From positions 8,850,701 through 8,914,700 of the forward strand of contig NC_091214.1 of assembly GCF_040958095.1 (NCBI RefSeq): a DNA stretch of 64,000 nucleotides. Reading direction: 5' to 3'. A model generated the notes under the pieces. It did not search any database. It saw nothing but the letters and a program-made list of their open reading frames with translations, and was not told the origin of the DNA. The position numbers and the translations under genes were made by a program. Shown here piece after piece: positions 1 to 11,975 of this stretch (position 1 is the first letter of the stretch; every line of letters starts with the position of its first letter). This DNA comes from Procambarus clarkii. Lineage: Eukaryota > Arthropoda > Malacostraca > Decapoda > Cambaridae.

Positions 1-655
1 AAGTCACTGCACATTCTCTTATGTGTATTATACATATATAAAACGCTAAACTATAATGCCAATCCTGATCTCAAAAGCTTCATAGAAGGTTGTAACAGAA
101 CCCATGAGCACCACACCAGAAATAAATACAGTTTTGATATTCCTAGAGAACGACTTAATCAAACCAGAAATGCTCTACAAATCAAGGGGCCCAGAATGTG
201 GAATGACCTTCTCAACCATGTTAAAGACTGTACCTCTCTCAACCAGTTTAAGTTAAAAACGAAGCTATACCTAATAAATTCCCTGTGACCCACCTTACCC
301 CTCTGTTGTCAACCCATGTATGTTTTTTTTTTTTTTTTTTTTTTTTTTTCAAATCAACGCTGTTTGAATGTAATTTTCTGTAATAATTTGTAATTGTATT
401 TGTGCTGCTTTTTCAACAATGTTCCCCCCTCTTTTACCTCTATTTTTATTTGTACTCAACACATCTTATTCTTTTTACCCATTAGTTTTAAGCTTTAGTC
501 ATTAATGTTTTTCCTGCCCGAAACGCTTTGCATAATAGTGGCTTTAGGCATTGTATGTACTAGCTCTATCTATAAAGCCAACAAACTTTGTAAAATTTCT
601 TTATGTATGTACCTTACCTAAATAAAAATTATTATTATTATTATTATTATTATAA
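1..655 (+). mobile_element. LINE-A 3' end (truncated at window edge)
   Basis: Bases 1-288 encode the C-terminal tail of a LINE-A ORF2, past the catalytic palm, with the conserved stretch [19 protein letters not shown] and a stop at 286-288. The 3' UTR follows, with a T run (about 322-349) and the family's end block GCCCGAAACGCTTTGC near 517, finishing in an ATT microsatellite tail at 629-653. The same stretch recurs in several other copies in this window. The 5' part lies outside the window. Non-functional 3' fragment. Confidence 0.85.
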
Positions 656-808
656 ATGGACTCTGTTACCATCCTTAATAATTTTGTTGTATTTGTGTCT
701 AGGTTCGGACACGAGCATGTTACAGTTATGTCTTAAAGAGTTGAGAGCATTTAAGGATGATAAGGAGTCACTTACAATTAATGTATCAAGTTTGGAGACT
801 AGTGCAGG
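656..808 (-). pseudogene. LINE-I RNase H fragment
   Basis: On the minus strand this reads DTLIVSDSLSSL and HNCNMLVSEPRHKYN, matching the RNase H part of the LINE-I copies at 9700-9900 and 21170-21400. Only the third-Asp side of the RNase H domain is present. It abuts the LINE-A tail and is a truncated relic. Confidence 0.7.
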
Positions 809-1338
809 AGTTACAGTAGTGAACACATGCATATCAAAATTAAATAAAATGCCTTTTATGTGTTCTTCTAATACTCTATATAAAGTATAGTACACAGTAT
901 AACATAATAGCCAAATGGCAAAACTTAAGGTTTTGTTTGCAACCATGAATACTAGTTGCATTCCCTTGCAGAATTATAATACAGTACACTGTTGTACCCC
1001 CCCCCCCCCATCCTTTTCTCCAGTTGCTTTTAGAGAAAAGCTGTCTACAGCTTTTAGTACACTAGTTTAAAAAAATAATTAAGCCTTGTTAAATAAAAAA
1101 TAAAAAAAAAATTGATCAAGCTATTACTGAATCTCATAAATATTATTGTAACACTTGTTTGATATCATTGGAAGGCCAATATACGTTTCTATCAAAACAT
1201 GTACAGAACATCATTTTGATTATCCAAGAAAAGTCAATGAACAAAACTTAATGAATTTGGCAAAAGTAATTATAAAAATTTAGAAAAATAATATGCCAAA
1301 TATTAAGCATTTTAAATTTATCAAAAATCAAAAAATCA
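809..1338. other. Unassigned AT-rich stretch
   Basis: No convincing coding region. A C run lies at about 999-1010 and several A/T runs follow. No repeat family recognised by eye. Confidence 0.4.
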
Positions 1339-1427
1339 AAATGTTTATTCAGGTAAAGTACATACATACAAGGTGTGATACAAATATTGATGAATTTATA
1401 GATAGAGCTAGTACATACAATGCCTAA

Positions 1428-2491
1428 ATTTTAGGGGCCATGGGACCCGAAAATCCGAAGAAAAATTGAATATTTACGAAAAATTACGAAAAATACTACA
1501 ACGTTCTGGCAACACTGTGGTGCAAACCGTTTTATGTTTTCTTGAAAAATAACGTAATTAGAGTCAAATTTCCCGCTGCAACTTTCCCCAATCCGGTCCT
1601 CGCGTCCTGGGTGCGCCGCGGGGTATTGTGTCTTACCTTGTAGAAGTCTAATATTTCGTAATAGCGTTGAAAATAACATGTTATGCATAAAACGAATATA
1701 AACTCACTCATTGGCAACAGTCTCGTGTGAGGAAGAGGGTGGGGTTCGTGGCTTAGCAGTCAGTCACTGTGTGTGTCCTTCAGCTAGTGGATCTATCGTT
1801 GACACGCTCTCACAATATCTCCCAGAACTCTCGCTATTTGTGCTATTTGTACTGCAATATGACGTATCAAACGAACAAGAGGAAAGCATTGAAAGCTAGA
1901 TGCATGCGAGCTCTCCGTAGAAGGTACGAGCTGGCCGCAATGCGTAAATCACGCATTGTGACGAGTGAAGATCGTGGCGGCCTCTCAGCCGCGAGTATGA
2001 GTAACTTGTCGCGGCCCGCTACCCCACCCCAACTTTTACAACTAGATCTGCCTTCACAGCCTTTATTTATTATTCAATTTACATGAAACTTGCACATTAT
2101 ATGTAGAGTTTATGCCTCTAAAAACACTGGTAGTTTTTCTTATCTACGTAGATTTATTGATTTTATAAATAATGATAAACTTCATTTTGTTGCATACGTT
2201 TTTGGGAAACTTTAAAAATCTGTATTATTGCACTAAATACATCTGGGATAAAAATCCTTTGTTCAAATCTTTATTATATAGTAAGGTCATAGCTGAGTGT
2301 CATAGAAATGATTTCGGTTCACAATTGTGGGCTGTGAAAGCAATTGAACATTGTTGAAAAATTGTCTAAATTTTTTTTTCTCCTTCTCTATTTAGGCTGA
2401 GATGCTGAAACTTGGCCCAGTTGCAGCACCTTTCACATGTATCAGGATAATAAATTATGAATACCCTACAACAACTCTCTTATTTCCTGGT
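1428..2491. mobile_element. Unclassified ~1.06 kb insertion, possible DNA transposon
   Basis: It splits LINE-A between GCCTAA and GCCACTATTACG. The ends look weakly inverted: CCATGGGACCCGAAAAT near 1438, against the reverse complement of the right end, which reads ACATGTGACCAGGAAAT (13 of 17 match). TAA may be a 3-bp duplication. A short basic reading frame at 1859-2086 (starts MTYQTNKRKALKARC, rich in Arg/Lys) is the only coding hint and matches nothing I recognise. It could be an exon scrap or a chance ORF. Confidence 0.35.
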
Positions 2492-2833
2492 CACATGTTA
2501 AGCCACTATTACGCAAATCGTTTCAGGCAGAAAAAACACTAAAGACTTAAACTTAATACTGATTGAGATTAAAGTATAAAATGTGTTGAGAAAATAAAAA
2601 AATAAAAAAAGGGGGAAACATGGCAAAAAAACAGCAAAAATACAATTAGGTCGACAAACGGCATTGTTTAAAAATAACAGACATGGGTTGACATTATAGG
2701 GGTAAGGTAGGTTACAGGGAGTTAATCAGGTAGTGCTTAGTTTTTATCTTAAACTGGTTGAGAGAGGTACAGTCTTTAACATGATTGGGAAGGTCATTCC
2801 ACATTCTGGGTCCCTTGATTTGTAGAGCATTTC

Positions 2834-2836
<3 letters not shown>

Positions 2837-2880
<44 letters not shown>

Positions 2881-3147
2881 AGATATATACAAGAGTTGTT
2901 ACATTCTTGTACAGCCACTAGTACGCGTAGCGTTTCGGGCAAGTCCTTAATCCTATGGTCCCTGGAATACGATCCCCTGCCGCGAAGAATCGTTTTTTCA
3001 TCCAAGTACACATTTTACTGTTGCGTTAAACAGAGGCTACAGTTAAGGAATTGCGCCCAGTAAATCCTCCCCGGCTAGGATACGAACCCATGACATAGCG
3101 CTCGCGGAACGCCAGGCGAGTGTCTTACCACTACACCACGGAGACTG
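2837..3147 (-). mobile_element. tRNA-headed SINE, copy 1
   Basis: Read on the minus strand, the head has a pol III A box (TGGTGTAGTGG, + positions 3128-3138) and a B box (GGTTCGTATCC, 3078-3088, one mismatch to consensus). A unique body follows, then a tail carrying GCCCGAAACGCTACGCGT, then an A run (T run 2837-2879 on +). The tail matches the 3' end of LINE-B (near 40655-40700) better than LINE-A, so LINE-B machinery is the likely mobiliser. It is inserted in LINE-A with a short imperfect duplication containing CTA. Confidence 0.85.
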
Positions 3148-3271
3148 CTAAATTAAATTGAGTCGTATTCTTGGAATATCAAAAAGGTATTTGTTTCTGG
3201 TGTGGTGCTCATGGGTTCTGTTACAACCTTCAGTGAAGCTTTTAAGGTCAGGATTTAAATTACAGTTCAGC

Positions 3272-3382
<111 letters not shown>

Positions 3383-3679
3383 CACATGAGAGGATGTGCA
3401 GTGACTTAATATCTAACATATTCAGAGATTTGAGTAGGGGTACCAAGTGATGTCTGGGGCCAGAGTTGGATATTGTCCTAACAGCAGTTTTGTGTTGAGT
3501 AATTAGAGGACGTAAATGATTTTGGGTAGTAGAACCCCAAGCACAAATACCATAGTTGAGATAAGGATAGATGAGAGATTAATTGAGTGTCACCAGGGCA
3601 GGGCGAGGTACATATAATATCTGATCTTAGAAAGAATGCCAACAGTTTTTGAAACTTTTTTTTTATATTATTATGAAAA

Positions 3680-3910
3680 TGTTACTGCTATGGGAAGGTG
3701 GTATTGAAACGGCCTAAGGGAAAACTAGGAGTTCCTAAAATCAGTGGAGATCAGATAGGCCCGGTGGCCCCTAATAAGAACATCAAACAATATTAAATTA
3801 GTGGCTTAAAGTAAATACGTCAGTCTACCGGGAGATCCCTGATCCCCTTCACAGGAAGAATGGATACTCCTTTTGTTGGAAATTTCCAACACTAATAAAC
3901 TACTATTGTA
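3680..3910 (-). mobile_element. Possible divergent Gmr1-like LTR fragment
   Basis: It starts TGTTACTGCTATGGG and carries, in order, blocks like those in the LTRs at 41076 and 49785: GGAGATCAG, AGGCCCGG, GTCAGTCTA and CACAGGAAGAA before a run of decaying similarity. The spacing is similar but identity is low. The far end could not be found. It might be the missing 3' LTR of the element at 25152-32595 or an unrelated older copy. Confidence 0.4.
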
Positions 3911-5640
3911 TTATAATAAATCATCATCATTATATACTAACTACAGTAATTATTAATTTCACTAACGGTAGTGTAAACATAAATTAAACCATTTCATCTG
4001 CGTATTAATGCTAGAATTCTCATGAAATCGAGTAGCAACATTGCGTCAGATAATGTCAGGTTAGACACGTTTATTACCAATGTGTTAGAGAACTGAATGT
4101 GGTTCTCTAAAATTATCAGTATTCCGTGTAATAATTACCTACGGATAATATAACTCCCAATAATCTAAAACCGAGAGTTATTAACTGAAATTGTTATCAA
4201 ATAGCAATTTTATCTGTTACGTGCGAATGCCATGGAGAGAATAAAATCTTCTCCATTTCTCGTTTAACACCATTAAACGAGAATATGATAATATTTAAGT
4301 CCCTATAATTGCAACCCAGTTCTCATTAACGTATTACATCCATAATTGCGTTGAAAAAAATTATTCGTGATTAATAAATTCTGTGGCGAATACGAGAGAC
4401 GGGTTGAGGGAAGGCGGAGACGCCATTGGTCACGAGGCATCCCTGGCAAGAAGAGTGGCGAGACACGTAGTAGTGACTGGGGAGTTTTTATCGACAAGAA
4501 TTACGTTGATACCAGGTTAACAGTTAACAATTACTTATTCACGTGTTCTATAGTGCCCGGCCAGTTAATAACGCGTCAACAATTGAAGCCACGACCCGTA
4601 ATTACACGTACACAGCAGTGGACGCCTAGCTGGGACTGGCTGACGCGATTTCGGCAGACCTCAGTATTTGATACGCTCATGTTAAGTATACCATTCTCGT
4701 TTGATGCATCATCCTAGATTGTATATTTGTGAGTAGTCTGTCGTTATACAGCAAGGATACCTAATACACAACGTTAGTTGAATTTCAACAATTTCTCCGT
4801 TTTCATGAATATTTGAAATAAATCGTAGCCTAATCAAATGCTACTTAAATTTCTCTGATTTCAGCGTGTATACGAGGAGTCGACAAGTTGTTTCTCATCA
4901 TTCGTGATATTCACCTCGGGTTCTCTCTTTATTGGGATCCTGTGACCACGAGGACGAATGAAGATATGGCGTTACAGAAATCGTCTTACAGCTAAGACAT
5001 TTATTTCGTACAAATTTATTTAATATTATTACTGATTTCTATATAATTCATATAGGATCTTTACATTGAATAACTTATTGCCAGAAATGATGATTTGGTA
5101 ATTAATGTGTTTTGCTCTGACTGTTGCTCAGTAATTCATAATCTTTAATAGTCATAATTTGAGTTATCATATTTTTGAATCTATTGTAGTTTAGATTTAC
5201 CATGTTACTAACTCAACAATGAACTAGTGACGAACCACACTGGTTCCTAGATATATATGAACTTCTAGAAATAACCCCCCCAATGTTGATATTTGAGGCT
5301 TTGACTTTAATTAATAATACAGTCTATTCATTATTTTCAAGTGATCATTCATTTAATTAGTATCCATAGACACTGGTTCTCTAGTGTCATTCTAATGATC
5401 ACTTTTATTTGTTTTCCCTCTTTTCTCAAAAGTTGGTGGTCCTTCGATTTATTTAACTATTTTTTTTTCATTCATTCTCGAACGCTCATCCGCTCCTGAC
5501 GACCCTGCTGCCTCTCCAACTTTATCAGCTGCTCCTTGAGCCCACAACATCCCAAACATGATGTAACAACCCCAGAAGGCAGCTAAGTACACAGTGACCT
5601 AAATGTGACCGAAATATTCGACAAAACCTAACCTATACTA
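3911..5640. other. Unassigned stretch
   Basis: AT-rich sequence with a more GC-rich patch at about 4380-4700. No domain-bearing reading frame; the 116-codon plus-strand frame at 4367-4717 has no recognisable motif. The part nearest 5640 may be the 5' UTR of the LINE whose ORF1 follows. Confidence 0.4.
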
Positions 5641-5750
5641 GCTCATCTCGACCTCATTAGTGTTGCCCCCTGGAGGAAGCTAACCAGACGTTTGCTGCTG
5701 CCATATCAACGAGTCTACCCCATCTGCCTGCATACATCTCTGCTGCTACA

Positions 5751-6732
5751 ATGCAAAACAATTCTAAGCTCGGTAAGGCCGCAAAGAAAGATAGCACACT
5801 TATCAGGATGAACCCAACCAGCCAAGCTAGCAACAGGAATAACGCGGCTGTCTCCCCCTTAATGGCTGCCGGGGGTGGGGGTGGCGGGTGGGGGTGGGTA
5901 CCGACCCTCCCTGCGTCAACAATAACAACCTTCCCAGCTGATTGAAGCGTCGTCACTGACTCGAGCCTTGCAACAGTTATGTAACCACATGGAGCAACTT
6001 AAACGAGCTGCCTCCCCATGTTCTGACTTTAAGCGTCTCGCTGATAATCCATGGCTCAAATTATTGACTCAGATACATGATGACCAAAAGTCTATAATCC
6101 GAGAGCAGTCGGACCTGATAATGAAGCTACAGAGTGATGCTTTGGCCATGCACAAGATTAACCAGGATCTGTCTTTCAGAGTCGACCACCTCGAACAGGA
6201 ATTAAGCTCTCTTCAGATCTCGGTTACTAACTCTAAATCAGCAGAAACCTCTAAGAAGCAAGAAGATATGTTACAAAAGTTAGAGAACCATTTTAACTCC
6301 CTAGAACAGCAACACACTGCAACCCAAGACGAATCAGACCAACTTAAGCTCCTTGATTCTGTCATCATCTCATCACATGATTTTCCCCATGAAACTGAGA
6401 GAGAAGACTGTACTGCCATCGTGATCCAGGAATTGCGTACTAAGTTGAATTATTCAATCGAAGCAAGAGACATTAAATCAGCTTATAGAGTGGGTACGAA
6501 ATCATCTGGTACAAATAACAGAAAGATAAGTGTGAAATTAGATAGCTGCTCCCGCAAGTCAGACCTTATCACTGCTGCAGTCGCTAGGAAATCCAATGTT
6601 TATGTGAACGAATGTCTAACCAGATTCAGACAAAATCTCTTATTTAAACTACGTGGAATCTGCAAAAGATTCAAAATGCGGATAGGCATCCACCAACCCG
6701 TTCTCACACAAGACAGCACATATATGACTTAA
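5751..6732 (+). pseudogene. LINE ORF1 protein (coiled coil plus RRM-like), frameshifted and cut
   Basis: Two frames together form an ORF1. Bases 5751-5945 give a Gly-rich N-terminus ending in a stop, and 5968-6732 give 254 residues. In the second frame, residues about 30-115 are a coiled coil rich in Leu, Glu and Gln (for example FRVDHLEQELSSLQ). Residues about 125-235 resemble the RNA-binding RRM-like and C-terminal domains of LINE ORF1 proteins (ARDIKSAYRVG, KISVKLDSC, VYVNECLTRFRQNLLFKLR). Such proteins trimerise and coat LINE RNA. The last 39 bases of the frame already lie inside the giant element that begins at 6694, so the true C-terminus is lost. A close copy without the N-terminus is at 42757-43305. 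Confidence 0.75.
6686..6693 (+). repeat. Left 8-bp target-site duplication (GCATCCAC)
   Basis: It is identical to 25152-25159, directly abuts the first base of the element's CAACCCG end, and is present once at the unoccupied homologous site 43298-43305. Confidence 0.93.
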
Positions 6733-7202
6733 TGCTTAAAGTCAATATGTTGAATATGAATTAGTAAATATGTGATATATTCCCAGTTACTTTTTTTCCA
6801 AAGCCCAAACTCTTCCTCACGTACCAATTTACGTCTCACAGTACCCGTCCGTCAACCTAGATAGCAGAATAGTCGTGATTGGTTCAATTATAAGGAAAAT
6901 TGTACTTTTCAGGTCCCACATGGGTTGTGAAATTTACCTACTATTGTCCATGCTCTTAGAATATTATAGATCAGCTACTTCCTATTAAAGGCTCGTAGTT
7001 TTGTTTTGAGAAATATTAGTTGTTCTAAGTAAATTATAATAAGCACTAAAAATGATTACATAGAATAACAGTCCTTCACCAATCAATATTATATACCATA
7101 GTTTGTGCTTTACAAACCTTTAAAGGATGTTTTGTAGGAACGCTAACAGAAAACGATGGTTCATTGGAATGTCTATGGGGTAAACTACTGTAAACAGGAT
7201 GG

Positions 7203-7512
7203 TATTGTGTCTACTATACCAACTACAGGATCGGTATATTGTCCACTACCACCTGTTAGGTGAGTAAGGGGTGCAATACCACCCACAGGATGGGTATGAG
7301 GGTCACATCCACCCAGAGGATGAGTATGGGGATCACATCCACCCACAGGAAGGGTATGGGGTCCAATACCACCCACAGGATGAGTATGGCGTCCACTACA
7401 ACCCACAGGATGGGTATGGGGCTCCAACCACCCATAGAATAGGTATGGGGCTCCAACCACCCAAAAATGGGTATGGGGTCCAATAATACCCACTGGATAT
7501 GTATGGCGTCCA
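7203..7512 (+). repeat. ~30-bp minisatellite, left arm
   Basis: About ten degenerate units built on CCCACAGGATGGGTATGGGG followed by TCCAATACCA-type spacers. The unit matches the last ~30 bp of the LINE-I 3' tail (for example 8757-8790 on the minus strand), so the array looks like an amplified LINE tail. The long reading frames over it are translation artefacts. Confidence 0.8.
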
Positions 7513-7539
7513 TTGTCGAGCTCGCAAACCGCAGCATTC

Positions 7540-8270
7540 ATCTCAGAACCATGCCTATTTCACGTAGATTCCTTAATAAACGTAAGAGTTTTATATGTCA
7601 CAAGAAAGATAGAAATATAAGCTTTATTCTAAATACCTTACCATGGGCATATTTAAATTTAAAGCGAAGATACGTGTACTTTTATAATAGCCGAGCTCCG
7701 ACCCCGGACAGATCGATCGACCGAGCAACTCTCTCTCAGAACAATGTTTATTTCACGTGAATTCGTTAATAAACATATATGTTTTATATGTCTCAAGAAA
7801 GACAGACATATAAGCTTCACTTTAAACACTTTACCATAGACATACTTAAAGTTCTAATGAAGATACATGTATTTTAAAAATTACGGAGCTCCCACCCCAT
7901 ACAGACTGAACGACAGAGCAACTCTCTCTCAGATCAATGTTTATTTCACGTAAATTCGTTAATAAACACAAATGTTTTATAAGTCTTAAGCAAGATAGAA
8001 ATAAGAGCTTCATTTTAAATACATTACAATAGACATATTTATAGCTCAAGTGAAGATACATATGTTTTTATAGTAGCACTCAGTAGCTTGTCGGGCATGG
8101 AGTGCAGACGCCTACGCACTTGCCGATATATTGTATAATTAACAAAGATTCGCTAATAAAGCCTAAAATCTTATATGCCTCCAGAAAGACCGAGATATGA
8201 ACATTATTATGATTGCACCAAATGAAATATATCATGTTCGAGGACAAAGATATATCAATTTTAAATTAAG
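7540..8270 (+). repeat. Array of ~190-bp degenerate tandem units, left arm
   Basis: About four units starting near 7545, 7737, 7930 and 8125. Each has TTTATTTCACGT or a variant, then TTAATAAAC, an AAGAAAGA block, a TTTAAA...TTAC block and GAAGATACAT, followed by GAGCTC and GCAACTCTCTCT. Related units recur at about 10980-11045 and 11500-11750. They appear to be the original backbone of the arm. No coding potential. Confidence 0.65.
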
Positions 8271-8296
8271 TTTCGACTCTCTCTTGGGTGAGAGAG

Positions 8297-8321
8297 AGAT
8301 GGGGCGACTCTCGCCCCATCT
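8297..8321. repeat. Perfect 11-bp-arm hairpin, left arm
   Basis: Arms AGATGGGGCGA and TCGCCCCATCT enclose a 3-base loop, just after a second small inverted repeat (CTCTCTC/GAGAGAG, 8277-8296). The right arm keeps the same hairpin at 23523-23547. Function unknown. Confidence 0.8.
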
Positions 8322-8744
8322 ATTGGAGATTCTGTGCACTAAATACCCAAAGCTACTCAAACCCTCATAGCATTATTTAAGTAATGAAGTAATATGGTAT
8401 ATTTACTCACTATAATGTGGGTGCTGAATGCAGAACATGAGAAAACATATATTTACTCCAAACTAATGTAATTTCATTATTAAATAAGTAGCATCAAAGG
8501 AAGTCGACGGTCCAAGCGTCAATGTTGTGGAGCGACTTATCCAAGATATATCGTTGTTTGGAAAGTGTTTGTTGGCATATCCAGGGGTCGCACTTCTCTG
8601 CTCAAATTATCACAAATTTAAATTATAATGTTAACAAGTAGAATACGTATTTTTAATAAAATCTAACATAACTAGCCAGAAAACATTTAACATTTATTAA
8701 AAAATATATGTTTGGAAGTTAAATCGACTTCATATTCAATTTCT

Positions 8745-8947
8745 TTCTTTATTATGCACCCCATACCCATCCCGTGGGCGGTGGTGTACAGGATTACAGA
8801 GGCACATAATCGGTTCAGGAACTGAACCCTCTAGTTTGTTTAGCTAAGCAAATAACAATATATGACGCTAGTTAAAAAATTATCAATGTTGTATACACAT
8901 GTACACACCCTCATACATACATGTATAGAGAGAGAGAGATTTATTAC

Positions 8948-9028
<81 letters not shown>

Positions 9029-10862
9029 GTATACACATATACATACATATCTAATCACCCACACAATTACACACATCAATAATCTTTGTGTCACAAGTGA
9101 CATTACAAGAGGCTCACAACAGTCACTATACGAGGCACTTTACATCTATAGTGAGTCACACAGTTACTAGTCTTGCTGCACACCCACCCAACTGGGCGGC
9201 AGCTTTACAGTCATGTGCTCCACACCCACCCAACTGGGCGGCAGCTTTACAGTCATGTCCTCCACACCCACCCAACTGGGCGGCAGCTTTACAGTCATGT
9301 GCATGCATTACCTACAGTAAGCAAATTTTGGATACTTCGCTAAAATTTCGGGCAGCACATCATTATGAATGAAGTACTTACACATTTCTTGGACACTATT
9401 GATGGTGTTATTTCTAAATTCCGCAATTTTTTCACATTCCATTATATAATGACGCAAAGTATGCGAATAGTTCTGCTGACAGAGTTTACATTTAGTCAAA
9501 TGTAAATCAGCAGATATTACAAACTCCCAGAGGTACTTGTAGCCGAGCCTAAGCCTAGCAGTGGTAACATCTAGAAGTCTGAGTATCTAGTGGGCCATTT
9601 TTGGTAAGCAGAACTGGCGCTGTGGGATGAACCAAACGTCGAGTTAAGGGGCCTAAATGAATGCTCATTCATATATGGCCCACTAGATGCATTCGGAGAT
9701 CAATATGGGAAGGAATCCACAGGAGACAAACTCTGACTCCATCATTGATTATTTCACTATATCTGTGTCTAGCTACAGAGATAAGCACGTCACAGTTATG
9801 CCTTGGGAAGCTGAGGGCAGTCAAGGATGACAAGGAGTCACTTACAATTAGCGTGTCAACTTTGGATTCATATACGCGCTCTAGTGCAAGGATTATGGCA
9901 ACCAATTCTGTTTGAAGAGTGGAGGCCCAGTTACTTAGACGCGCTCCACACTCATGGGAGATGGAACCATCTCTCCCTGTCACAACAACTGCACTTCCAG
10001 CTGCACCATAGGACTGATCCAAGGATCCATCAGTGTAAATAATTTGGGAAAGGGAGCGCTCTCTGACTAAAGCATCAATTTGGCTTAAGGCATTGTACTT
10101 TGCTTCTTGTCGAAGCAAGGACTGTTCTTTAATCAGCTTCTTGGGTGGGAAAGGGGGACAGTAATTTGGAAAGGAGTGATCTCCCATGGGGCAGGAAAGT
10201 GTTGTTGTTGTCTCTCTTGGTAGGGGTGATGAAAGTTATACATTCTGAGCACATTGGCAGTTACCGTAACCCATTTGGAGGGATGCTGATCTTCAAGGAA
10301 GAAGGCTTGGAGGGCTTCAGTGCAGGGGTTAGGGTGGGTTAGCCTAAGCATCTTGATACCAATTAAAGCATTAATTTCAGTGATACAATCACTTACACAT
10401 GAAATATTCAGTTCCTTCCTCATGTTTAGTAATTTAGTTGTACGGGGGCATCCGAGGATAATCCTCATGGCTTCGTTTTGCATCTTTTCCAGCTCTCCAA
10501 GCATTCTCTCAGGCACTAGAGCAATCATGGGTGCAGCATAATCAATCAGCGACCTAATATATGAGAGATACATCATTTTGACAATTCTCACATTTGCACC
10601 ATAGCTTGGATGGTAGCCTGCCACAGTCTTGAGAGCACGGAGCCTCTCTCTACATTAGCGACCCAGTCTGGCTACAACATTGCGGTACAGTAAGGAACTT
10701 CAAGACCAAGGAATTTGTATCTGGTTACATAGTCGAGCAGAGAGCCATCATGCAACTGCATTTTGCGAACGGCCCCACCCCGTCTGGGTGGGCGTCGGTT
10801 CAGGATCTTTGTTTTCTCTACTGAGGTGACCAAGCCTAGTTCATAGGACAATAGTTTTGCTA
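8745..10862 (-). mobile_element. LINE-I 3' half with RNase H, left arm
   Basis: Minus-strand I/Nimb-like LINE. From 10862 down: the last part of the RT/thumb region (10133-10624), then RNase H (within 9669-10187) with YTDGS, TELVAI and VSDSLSSL supplying Asp, Glu and Asp. A C-terminal Cys/His knuckle (CKLCQ...HYIMEC, 9308-9499), a 42-bp minisatellite in the 3' UTR and the tail GGGTATGGGGTGCATAATAAA (20-base core) near 8750 complete it. Frames are broken around 10190 and 9660, so it is a pseudogene. RNase H after RT is typical of the I group. The 5' end is cut where ~190-bp backbone sequence resumes. Confidence 0.8.
9178..9303 (+). repeat. 42-bp minisatellite, 3 units
   Basis: The unit contains CACCCAACTGGGCGGCAGC and TTTACAGTCATGTG. 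It is 42 bp (14 codons), so reading frames stay open through it. It lies in the LINE-I 3' UTR. The right arm has 2 units at 21770-21853. Confidence 0.9.
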
Positions 10863-11044
10863 TATATACTCGTTATTCGTTGACATGCGTTCGCTACTTA
10901 AACTACCATGTACTGTACTTATGTAAAATCTCCCATGTCTCTTCACTCATCTCACCGAACCCTACAGGCTCTGTGATATATTGTTTAATTAATTGAGATT
11001 CACAAATAAAGCTTATAATTGTATATGTTATCAAAAAGGCAGAG

Positions 11045-11370
11045 CTTAGTTTAGTTCATTTATTATGCACCCCATACCCATCCTATGGGCGATAGTGGAG
11101 TGTTACAGAGGCACATAATTGGCTCAGGGACTGAGCCCCACAATTCATATAGCCAAGCAAGTTATAATCTTGATAAGCTTGTTACAAAAGTCAATACACA
11201 TTGTCACATCAACAATGGGCTCGAGACCGACCACAAGTACAGTTTATAATTTAAGCAACTGATTTATATGGAGGGCTAGTGTCACAATTGAAATGTTTAT
11301 CCTACACATAACCCCCTCTCCCCCATCCAATAGGCAGCGGTGGATAGGTTACAATCAAGTCGTTTTTTGC
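11045..11370 (-). mobile_element. LINE-I 3' UTR fragment, left arm
   Basis: Second LINE-I 3' end in the arm, starting with the TTATTATGCACCCCATACCC tail and running into the 3' UTR (GGCACATAATTGG, AAGCAAGTTATAATC). It has no coding part. The right-arm counterpart is at about 19690-20010. Confidence 0.7.
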
Positions 11371-11975
11371 GTTTTATTCAGAGATTAGATCTTATTGGGT
11401 GAGGAAAGATATTCATATTTTAAAGAAGGCTTCTTGGCTGATGCTCTCCATTGATGGAAAATATACAACCTTTTGAAAATCAATGTTAGTTTGATCTAGA
11501 TATTGTAATTAACGAAAGTATTTATGTCATCTGAAAGGTAGAAATATAGACTACATTTAAAATCCTTTGTCATAAATATAACTGAAGTGAAAACGAAGAT
11601 ATATGCGTTTTGATAGTTACTTGATGGCTTGCTCTGAGAGTGTGAAGCCCTGCACACCAGCCAATAAATTGTATAATTAGTTTCCATATATTTTAATTAA
11701 TCTTAAAAATCTATATGTCAGAAGAAAGGAAGATGTAGCCGTTAATGTGACAACATTTAAAAATATATATCTCTTAAGTTAAATAAATAATACCACCTTA
11801 TTGCCGGTGTCCGGACACATGAAAATTACCTAGGTATCAGTATCCAGCCAGGCGGGGATCACAGGCTGCACAATACTGATAAATTATGTAATGCACTACT
11901 TGTGGTCCATTTCGAACCCATTTATGATGTGACGACTTATAGCGAATTTTGTAACTAGCTCATCAAGATTGTAAC
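11371..11975 (+). repeat. Further ~190-bp-type units, left arm
   Basis: Diverged units related to 7540-8270 (GAAGTGAAAACGAAGATATA, TTGTATAATTA) with no coding content. Mirrored at about 19080-19640 in the right arm. Confidence 0.5.

Noticed and set aside
3064..3147. tRNA gene
   Set aside because: A and B boxes are present, but the anticodon region is not a normal stem-loop and the unit continues into a SINE body and A tail; a second copy behaves as an insertion.
4367..4717. 116-codon plus-strand reading frame as a gene
   Set aside because: No recognisable domain, no repeat of the frame elsewhere and composition like its surroundings.
7185..7541. Trp/His/Pro-rich reading frames over the ~30-bp repeat
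   Set aside because: Explained by the tandem unit, with equally long frames on the other strand.
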